Of a stretch of 28,402 bases of DNA, positions 1 to 9,500 are shown piece by piece. This DNA is from Acanthamoeba castellanii str. Neff (taxonomy: Eukaryota; Discosea; Longamoebia; Acanthamoebidae): the NCBI RefSeq assembly GCF_000313135.1, contig NW_004457613.1, positions 1 to 28,402 of the forward strand. Direction: 5' to 3'. The notes beneath the pieces are model-generated. The model was not told where the DNA came from, ran no database searches, and saw nothing but the letters and a program-made list of their open reading frames with translations. The position numbers were made by a program, and so were the translations under genes. Every line of letters starts with the position of its first letter. Positions within the stretch are counted from its first letter, which is position 1.

Positions 1-375
1 TTTTGTGTTAACAAAACCATTTTTATGAGGTTAAACTGATAAACAAAATCACTTTTCAAAATGACTGGACCTAACTTGAGGAATGGGCAGAGCTCTTTGA
101 AGCTCATGCTGGCTTGACAACTTCTTCCCAGCCCACCTGTGACTTGATGATTTTTGATGGTCTCACAGCTCACCCCATCACTAATCCCCTCCTTGATGGT
201 CCTCTCTTCTGCCTACAGACCTGGGTCAGAGTTGTTCAGTCTTTGACCTCTCCTGATGTTCAATGCTAAAATAAAAACTCCCCTTCCTCCTATGTTCCTT
301 GTAATCATTTTGTGTTTTATGTACACCACTTCAAGAGGATGTGGAGAGGATTTTGTTTCAAATTGGTAAACCAAC
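1..375. other. AT-richer intergenic edge, no supported gene
   Basis: This stretch lies beyond the stop codon of the receptor gene and is visibly richer in A and T than the rest of the window. I see no exon with splice sites and no RNA gene. One forward frame stays open from 75 to 266 (64 codons, bounded by TAA at 72-74 and 267-269) and has a protein-like composition (tryptophans, LEEWAELFEAH near its start), but it has no start codon and no recognisable domain. It could be an exon of a gene outside the window, a decayed mobile element, or chance. The part next to 376 is expected to hold the receptor's 3' UTR. Confidence 0.4.
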
Positions 376-3300
376 CTACACCTCAGAATGGTTGCCACCC
401 TGCACCAGGAGCGCCAGCATGTTGGCGACCTGCTCAGCGCTGGGTCGCTGGAGTGCCTGCTCGTGCCAGCAAGCCTGCATCAATTCACCGTAGCCAGGAG
501 GCACACCGGCCGGAAGCGGGGGCCGTTTGCCCTCAACGATGTGGAGGGCCACTCGAGCGTTCTCGTCGCCGGAAAAGGGCAGCTCGCGTGTGGCCACCTC
601 CCACATTATGATGCCTAGTGAGAAGATGTCGGCCGGCTCTGTGTATCTCTCGCGCCGCACGATCTCGGGCGCCGTCCACGCTGGTGCCATGCACCAGGGC
701 ATCGTCGTGGCGTTCTCTTGCTTCATTCGCGCCAGCTCAAAGTCTGTCAATGTAGGATGAGGACGAGAAACCAGTAGTGTAAGCCATGCACCACCTTAAA
801 CTGGTGAGAAAGAGAGTGAACGTACCGGCGATCTTTGAATTCCACAAGTCGTCGATGAGCACGTTGGACGAGTTGAGGTCGCGGTGCAGAATCGGTGGCG
901 CGCATGAGTGGAGAAAGGCCAGCCCGAGGGCTATGCCCCGCACCAGGGAGAGTCGCAGCGGCCAGCCCAGCTCCTGCGCTGGATCGTCGAGCACGTCGCG
1001 CAGCGAGCCTCTCGGAATCCACTCGGTCACGATGCACACGTTGGGCGCGCGCAGGCACACGCCGATGAACAGCACCACGTGCGGATGCCGCAGCTGAGCC
1101 AGCAGGGCCGCCTCCTCGCGGAAGCGCAGACGGCTCTCCTCGTCGAACCGCTTGCCAGCCAGCCGCTTGACCGCCACCTCAATGCCGCGCCATCGGCCTC
1201 TGTAAACCCATCCGTGGCCGCCCTGCCCGGCGGGCTGGTCGCTGAGCGTCAGGTCTCCATGGGCCACGATGTACCTGCACGCGTTGGCGCTTCCAATCGC
1301 GACCCGCTCGAGCTGTCGCTTGCTACCACCCAGCTCGTTGATCGAGTCGTCGGCGTCGGCGGCCAGCGGCCGCATCTCGAACACTTGGACGGCTTGTGTC
1401 GCTCTGGAGTCGGTGTCGGCTCCTGAGTCGAGTAGGTCATCGGCAACGCAGGCCTCGACGTGAACGGCTCCCACCGTGTGGAACCGCTGATCGAAGTCCA
1501 CCTTTGGCTGCTGAGCGATGATGGCACATACGACCGAGTCGGACACGAGCACCTGGCCGCCCTCGGCGTGCTGCGTGAGCTCCAGGGCGACGTTGACAGC
1601 CGCACCGCTGTATCCCCAACGACTGGACACCGGGTCCCTGTGGCGTGTTGCGCTACCACTGTGGACGCCGAACCGCACGCGAGGTTGGCCACATGTCGGC
1701 CGGGGCCATGGAACGGAGCTCAACTGATCCAGCGCAGCCTCGCACCTAATTTCCTCCCCCCCCCCGAAAGTTCTCAGATGTCAAGCCAAGGAGATTGAAA
1801 CTTTGAACAGGTGGCGGGAGGGGAGTACCATCGCAGGGCGCAGGCGGGGTCGGTAAAGGCCATGCAGAAGTAGCCCTCGCCGCTGTCCAGATGCGGCTCC
1901 TGCGCGAACGTGGCCTCGTAGCCGTGGTGGGCAGCCAGAAGGCTGCGCAGGAGCTCGTTGTAGCACAGCATGGCTTCTCGCATGGCCTGCGGATTCGATT
2001 CCCAGAGTATGGCAGTGTCGGCCACATCACTGAACGCCACCGTCACCGCCACGTCGGTGGCCGGCGCGGCCAGGGAGTCGAGGCCCCACGAGTAGTGGTC
2101 GGAGGACAGCGAAGTTTCGCTGCTGCTGCTGCTGCTTTGCCTTTGCAGGCGCACTGCGGCGTCGTCGGGCTTGGGGCCGATGGCCGAAACGCGGCCCATG
2201 ATGTCGTGGAACGAGGGGCGCATGGCCGGGTCCCGATGCCAACACTCGACCATGATGGCCTCTAGCGGCTCGAATCTCTGTGCGGTCGGGTTCTCATCGA
2301 GCGGCGCCGGCCTGAGGTTGTCGCGCAGCACGCCGACGGCGATGGCGGCCAGGCTCATTCCGCTGTAGGGCGTCTCTCGCGTGAGGAGCTCCCAGAGGAC
2401 CACCCCGAACGAGTATACCTACAGAGCGGTTGGCCCAAGACGACAACAATGCCAGAATCAACTTAGTGAGTCAGTGATGCCCTGATCAAGACACAGGAAG
2501 GAGGTACGTCAGTCAGGCTGTAGTCGATGTGCGGTGACTCCTCAATGACTTCGGGCGCAGCCCAGTGGATGGTGCCTGGACCACCGACACGCACCGTGAC
2601 GTGTTCGAGGTCATTGTTGGACAAAGCAGCTGTATACAGGCATGAGGAGAAGGAGGGTGGGGTTACCGTGGGCCTTGCAGCCGGTTGCCATCTTCAGGTC
2701 GGTCCGGAACCGGGTCAATCCAAAGTCGCTGACCTGCGCCTCCATATTTTAGCCACAGGTCCATGTTCGCGGTTCATCAATGGGGTTTTTGTTTGTACCT
2801 TTAGGTTCCACTTGCTGTCGAGCAGCAAGTTGAGCGATTTGAGATCTCGATGCACGATGCCGGACGAGTGCAGGAAGTACATGCCCCGCGCAGCTTGAAA
2901 GGCTGCCTTCAGACAGAACTGCAGCGGAATGGCCGGCACCAGCTCATTGTGCAGCAGCTGTGCATTCAGCGGCCCACACACCAGGTCAGTGGCCTTTTTG
3001 TCAGATCCAAAATGAGGAAGGGTGCAGTGGGGAGGTACGTCGTAGAGCGAGCCGAGCTCCATGAGCTCCATGACGATGCACAGTCTTGGGGGCTTGGTGC
3101 ACGCCGCCATGAACAGCACCACGTTCGGATGCCTGAGCTCGCGCATCACCCGCACCTCGTGCTTGAAGGTCTTGCACACGGCCTTGCCCTGCTGAACATC
3201 GCCCGCTGGCACGACCTTGACCGCGACGTCGGTGCCCTTCCACACGGCCTGGTAGACCTGGCCGAAGCCGCCGGCGCCCAGCTGCTGGCCCATGTCCAGC

Positions 3301-5366
3301 TCCGACGTGTCGATCTCCCAGCTGTCGCTCTCCTTCTTCTTCTTGGCCCGCACGAGCAGGGCGCAGACCGCGACGGTAACCGCGACGGCCGCCAACAGTG
3401 GCAGCACGACGCCCAGCGAGATGGCGATGGCGTGGTCTGTTGAGGAGTCGGCTTGGGCTGGGCGTGTCATGCACAGTGTGCCCGATGCCTCGGCGACTGT
3501 GCAATGACACTCACCTGTGCGGCAGTACCCGTTGCCGCTGCAGATCGAGCCGTCGGCCGCGAGGCAGGTGCGCCGCGACGCCGCGCTGGTCGTGGTGATG
3601 CGCTGGGTCTGCAGACCGGTCGCGTTGCCGGCGAGCGCCTGGAAGAGCACCGCGTTCACGTTGCCGCCCGCGGGGTAGCGTTGGGTGGCGCGCTCCCGGA
3701 TCATCGTGAAGTTGTCCCCGCCATTGGCCAGCCACCTGTCGGTGGCCACAGTGTAGCTCTCGTTGGGCAGGAGCAGCTGCCACACGTCCTGCTGCACCTC
3801 GACGTAGGCGTCAACCACCCGCATTCCCAGTGTCTCAGTCGGATTCCACGAGAACCGGAGACCCGAGGGGAGCAGGAAGCGCCCGGCGCCGTTCGTGAGG
3901 TCGCTGGTGGGGTCGGTGGCCAGCGAGAGGCCGTTCTCGAGCGCGTCGAGTAGGTCGAGGCCGAGGATGCGGAGGACGTAGAGGTCGTTGGCGCCGAAAG
4001 GGAAGGTCAGCTGTAGCTGGCCCAGAGTCACCGGCCCGGCCGGAATGGCGCCCCGCACGGCGCCCCCGTTGGCCAGCCCGATGGGCACGCGATAACCCAG
4101 GGAGCCGCTGGCGTATGCGCGATAGGAGTCGCTCAGCCAATCACCGACGCCGCATTCGCCATGGAGGCACTGAGTGTCGTACGATAGGTTGACCGCAGTC
4201 CACCCGACCACTGTCCCGAAGCTGGCCTGCACGGACTGGTCCAACTTGAGCAGCTGGGCGTGCAGGGAAGGGTCGGCTGGCACCGAGTCGTCCATGAGCA
4301 CGGAGTCGCCCGACCACGCCGTGATGACCCCATGGTCGTCGAACTCGATGTGGAGCACGCCCATCAGGCGCCCAAACGTGCCCGAGGACACGACGAGGAC
4401 TGGCTGCCCCCAGTCTGTCTCGTAGACCATTGGATAGGGTCCGACTCGGCTGGCAAGGAAGCCGGAGGCGTTGTTGGACTGGAGCTGGCCGGGCACGATG
4501 AGCACGTCGATGCCTGGCACGGAGGTGAGCACCAGCTCGGCCGTGACGTTGCTGCTGACGGTGGCCACGACCTTGTCGACCCCCTTGTTGACCAGCGCGG
4601 CCAGACCTTCGCGCAGCGCCTGGGCTTCGTCAGTGGCACTGACGTTGGGCGCGCGGATCATCGACGCGACGTTGGCCGAGAGCGTCGAGATGTAGCCCAC
4701 CTCGTGGCCGGTGTCGGCGAAGGTCTTGATGAAATAGCGAGAGAGGGTGGTCCCTGCGGGCGCGTTGAAGCCCTGGATGTTGCTGCAGACGAACTGCATC
4801 CCCGAGTTGTTGTCGTGGGCCCGCAGCATGAACTCCCCCACGTGGAGCTGGCTGGCCAGGTCAGCCGCCTGCCAGGAGACGGCATCGTAGCCGAGGAGGC
4901 CAAAGTAGTCGGCGATGAGCGGCGAGCTGTAGAGGTAGAAGTAGAGGGAGTATGCAAGGCTGATACCGGCGTCGACGAGGAAGACGTGGTTGGATCGCGC
5001 ACCCTCGCGCTCGATGAGGGTGCGCATGCGAGCGGCGCCGCCATAGCAGTTCACGTCGCTGAAGCTCGTGTACGAGAAGGTGGAGTCGTTGACGGGCTGG
5101 CAGGCTTTCCCATAGTCATCCGCGGCGGTGACAGTTGACGAGGTGTCAGCCGTGTGAAGGAGGGTCAGGTTGAATGCGCCTGCCGATGTACATCGCAAGC
5201 ACAAGAAAGCCCCCATTACCGAGGTAAGTTGTGTTCGAGCAAGTAAGTGGCTCAGTCGTTGAAAGGAGAGACAAAGGAGCCACGCACAAGTACACTTCGT
5301 ACCTTGGGAGGCGGTCACCAAGCACAACAGAATGATGGCGGTAAGCGCGGGTTGATCAGCCTTCAT
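376..5366 (-). CDS. Transmembrane receptor: 5'-nucleotidase-like ectodomain, kinase, nucleotidyl cyclase domain, kinase
   Basis: Spliced model, complement of 5366-5303, 5179-3039, 2957-2799, 2733-2667, 2629-2508, 2418-1829, 1745-826, 743-376. It sums to 4431 nt, giving 1476 aa in one frame. A signal peptide (about 1-22) is followed by a 5'-nucleotidase-fold ectodomain (about 25-555), an EGF-like cysteine cluster (about 559-590), one membrane span (about 606-632) with a KKKK stop-transfer, and kinase 1 (about 647-930; GAGGFGQVY, AVKV, HRDLKSLN, DFG, AAPE). Next come a class III cyclase domain (about 968-1124) and kinase 2 (about 1213-1470; GQGGHGWVY, AVKRL, HRDLNSSN, DFE in place of DFG, APE). 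It is probably a surface receptor that signals by Ser/Thr or Tyr phosphorylation, perhaps with cyclic nucleotide output. The nucleotidase metal ligands and a cyclase transition-state residue look lost (see findings). The kinase-cyclase-kinase layout is, as I recall, an Acanthamoeba feature; the ligand is unknown. Confidence 0.88.
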
Positions 5367-6009
5367 GAAAAGGAGCGTGTGCTTGTGCTGGTGCTTGGTG
5401 GTGACAGGAAATGTTGTTGCCTACACACACACACACACGCAGCGACCACCCCCCCCCCAAGTGGATGACAGGACCTGGCTGACCGCCAGTAAGGCATGCA
5501 CACAGCACCGGTTATTCCTGCTTCTTTTTTGACCAGAACAAGGCTGGCTGCCACACCCAAACTGTGGCTTGCCCGTAACCTTTGGGGTAACCGTGTGGCG
5601 GCAAGATCATTCAACGCCTCTGGGTCGCGGCCCGCACACTTGACAGCTGCCAAACGAGAGGAGTATTTACTGAAACCTCGCAACACAGTGAGCCGCGTGT
5701 TTCGCGGACCTGCGGTAACGGGCAGCAGGCAGGTAGATGCAGTTCTTTAATCTTGGTCAATGCGAAAGTTGACATTTGGGGAGAGGGCATACACTAGAAT
5801 CGTGAGTTGCAATGCCGCACGCCCCGCGCACTCAATCCATCTTGAGGTGCTTTCTTTTTCTTTTATATTTCTTTTAGCGGATCTTTTCCCAATCCTTTTC
5901 ATTTTGCCCGGTTGGTGGGCGATAGCTACATGGATGACAAGGAGGTGTCGCTTTCGACCACCAGGATGTATTTATGATTCCAGTTCAGGAGATAGGAGAT
6001 TGGACGACC
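5367..6009. promoter_or_regulatory. Intergenic gap: receptor promoter side and importin 3' side
   Basis: About 640 nt between two minus-strand genes. The part nearest 5366 should contain the receptor's promoter and 5' UTR; the part nearest 6009 should hold the importin 3' UTR. It contains an (AC)n run at 5423-5438 and a C-run at about 5449-5458. Open frames here are short and have no domain content. I see no tRNA-like fold, TATA box or other specific element that I would defend. Confidence 0.4.
5423..5438. repeat. (AC)n microsatellite
   Basis: Eight AC units just upstream of the receptor start, followed by a poly-C tract at about 5449-5458. Confidence 0.9.
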
Positions 6010-6484
6010 CTAGAGTTCGTCATCCATCGCCGAAGAGGAGCGAAGAGAGGCCCTGCTCTTGTGACGTGGCTTACGGGGCGATAAGAACCCTCCCTTCCTC
6101 TTGGCTGTCGCTTGGCTGGTGACCTGTCGATATGCCTGCACATCGCTCCACACCGTAGCTGGCAGGCAGTTGGCCTCCTGCTCCGCCTTGGCGTACAGCA
6201 CAGGGGAGCTGCATATCGCTTGCACGCATATCTGCTTGAGGGACTCTGTGCGCACCCACGAGAGCATGGTTAGCTCCACACCAAAGGTGCTTTTTCTATT
6301 CTTTCGTAGAGAGAGAGAGAGAGAGGATGCGTACTGACGCGCTGTCTTCGCTCAGCACCCAGCTGCAAGAAACCATCCATCATCTGCTGCTCTTTACTGT
6401 CCAACGCGGCACTGAGCAGGTGGTATGTGTGCAGATCTCTGGTCTGGAGCTCTGCATAATGATTCGCACAGCAAATATTAGCCA

Positions 6485-6555
<71 letters not shown>

Positions 6556-9500
6556 CAACGACTTGGCGTTATGGGGAATCATTTTCATCAGCCATGAAAC
6601 TTGCTCCACTTACCTTGAATTGTGGTGTAGAAGATGCCAAACACATCGAGGGACGTCATTGGAGTGGGAGATTCGACAATGCTACCCATAGCGTCAAACA
6701 GGCCTCCCTCGTCCTCCTGCATGCAAGTGAGAATGCAGCAACCATTACCTAGTTGCAAACAGTGTTCATAGAGCTAAAGGGGCGTACCAGGGGATCGAAA
6801 TAGGCGCCCTCGGCAGTTGGCAGCATGGCGTTTAGTTCCTCTTCGCCATTACCCTCTTCCTCGATAGTGAAGCTGTCCTTTTCGGCCGCATCGTCCTCGT
6901 AGAGGTCAGTGAGGAATTCCATGGCATCACCGCTCTCGTCCAACGCCAGTCTCGAGTCGTCGTTTCGCTTTCTCTTGGCGGGCAAGACGGGCGAGTCCCC
7001 CCTAACGCTGTCCTCCCTCTTCCGCTTGCTTGAGGTCTCTTCTCCGTCTTCGTCCTTATCGCTAACCTCCATCTCCTGCTCCTCGCTGAAGGCCTCTTCA
7101 CCGTCGTGGGAAGACCACATCCTTTTTCTCCTCGCCTTCTGTACTGAGTGGTCGTGATGCTTGGCCAGCAGCCGCAGTAGGAATGGTAAGAGCGCTCTGG
7201 AGACATACCGCACGTACGCGCCATTAGCCCAGACCGGTTATTAGGCATGCAGGTCCTTGTGGGCGGAGGGGGGGGGCAATGAGACTTAGGGTGCCCAGAA
7301 AGGATGGATCGACTTACCGAGTAGCTTGCGGCGGCGTTGACTCCTGCACGGTCGAGAGAAGGCTGCAGAAGCCAGCCACGAACACCTTTTCGAGAAGAGA
7401 GCTCTTCATGAAGCGGTTGATCACCAGGTCCGAGTGGTCGTAGAATAGCGAGAAGACCAGGTCGAGCTGCTCGTGCTGCGCAAGGCACTGCACGGTGATG
7501 GTGGGATTGTAGTAGAGTGCGTGGGCCACCACACTCAGGCCCCAAACGAGCACGTGACCCTTGTTCTCGATCGGACGGATGCTGGGAAGCTGTCGCACCA
7601 CCAGCTGCAAGAACCTGTCCACCTCGCCGTCGATTGATCCCGGGTATTCTGAACAAAGTTGTCGAACGCACCCAAAGACAACACCATCACCCGATGATCC
7701 CCGGTGAGCGCTCATGGTTCGGCCCGTGTAGGCATTGAGAGGGGGGGGGGACTCTGACGTACCTTTGCTGTGCTCAAAGAATTCACCCACCATGCGGCAA
7801 TAAGCCCGAACAATGATCGTGTTCACGAAGTCGGGCTGATGCGTGGCGAGCACGGTGTGGTCAGACAGACAGACTTCGTCCTTGGGAGGGGAAACAGCCA
7901 TCAAGGGCAGGGGATAAGCGTACTGTGGATGTGCTCGCGAGAGAACAGGCCTGGTAGTAGTGGTCGATGTACCTTTTCTCGCTGAGGAATTGAGCGGTGC
8001 CGTTGGCGATGAAGTTGCCCATGGGCATGGATAATTCATCGAGCCAATCGACCATTTCGTACTGATTCGTGATCAGCTCGCACAGGGGTATGAACAAGCT
8101 GCTTGATAGGCAACGGAGCTATCCATTAGAAATTTGTTGTGCAATTGTCCGGTCAGCTTTAGGCGCCGCACCTGAAGAGGTCTTCCGGAGTGGGAACGAC
8201 GTGGAACGTGAGATAGGACAGTATACGCATGAGCTCTTCCACAAACTCGACCTGATGTAGCGACAATTGAAAGAAAGAGTTAAGCTGTGGGAGGAAAAGT
8301 GCGCGTCGGTGTGTGTGTGTGTGTATGTGTCCTGTGTGCGCATCGTACGATGTTGTCGCCAGGGCCGGTGAAAAGCGTGTGTAGCCAGGGCACAAGTAGT
8401 GCTGTCACTGCTGCGACCTGTTGCTGGAACTCAACCGAATCGTCGTGCTCCTTGGGTCTCACGTTGAACAGCGAGTCCAATACTCCGCTCAAGGCTGCAG
8501 AAACACACATGTGGGTTGTGGAAATTACTACACAAAAGGCCTTTGGCGTGTCCACACGGCTGAGCGTGGGCGAAATAACGGCACCTGAGAGGCAGCCAAC
8601 GGCAAGCATAGCACTGTTGTCGTCTTCCAGAGCGCGGCTCGCCACCCTGCTGAAGGCGTCCGTGAGGTGCTTGCACAGTACCACCGCGTACTGGGTCAGT
8701 TGTTGCAGATTCAGATGGGAGATGATCGAATTGAGCGCCGGAATCAGCTCGTCGTTCCCTACCGCCTCGATGATCTGATCTTGCGCGATAAGAAAGGTAA
8801 GGGGGTAAGAATTGCGCCTCTCCAGACTGGTTGGTTGCCCTCCAGCCGATGTAATGAGGCAGTAATGGCCGGTTGTTTGTTGTGTGCGGACCTTGATGAT
8901 GGTCTCGAGGATCCAGGGGAAAGCAGTCATGAAAGCCGATGAGCTCTCCGTTTCAAACACGAGCTGCGAGATGGCCATGGCTGCATAGAACTGCACGGTG
9001 ATGGCATCGTCTTTCATGCAGACCAGCATGACTTGCGTTGCTTCAGCCACAACCGCCTCAATGTCGCTGGTGAAATGGGCGATGCCGAGGAAGACCCGAC
9101 TCACGCCATGGACAGCGTAACAGGCCTAGCAATTGGAAAAGATGATCATCAGGATTATTTGGCTCAATCGTGCAGCACGCTTGCACGGCAAGCAAATGCA
9201 GGCAAAAGGAAATGGTACCCTGGCACGGAGAAGAGTGTCGGCTGTTTGGTCACGGGCGATGGGAAGAACGTGCTCGGCAAGTATGCGCGCTGCTGAAGCA
9301 GCGCTATCTTCCTTGAAGTAGATGTACCCGAGAATGCTGAGCGCCGCATCCTTCTGCAACATATCAGCACTATTGCGCCACCCACGCAGCACAAAATAAC
9401 CATTAATCACGGCAGCAGAGCGCAATGGGTGAGTGAGCTCATGCGCGTATCCTTTCGTTGGGCTTTGCTTTTGGGTACGCGTACCTTCTCAGCCCAAGTT

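Noticed and set aside
4260..5138. Plus-strand open frame of 292 codons
   Set aside because: It lies entirely antisense to the receptor ectodomain exon. Its composition (His, Val, Gly, Arg, Asp) is the usual shadow of GC-rich coding DNA on the other strand.
2715..5366. Uninterrupted 883-codon frame taken as a complete protein
   Set aside because: It reads through two in-frame introns and stops before the kinase DFG. The spliced model restores family motifs at each junction and closes in frame.
5496..6122. Two short plus-strand frames upstream of the importin 3' end
   Set aside because: No domain, no splice context, and the second overlaps the importin's last exon in antisense.
6484..6555. 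Possible CRISPR-like array
   Set aside because: Identical 4-nt units without spacers in a eukaryotic intron; a plain microsatellite.
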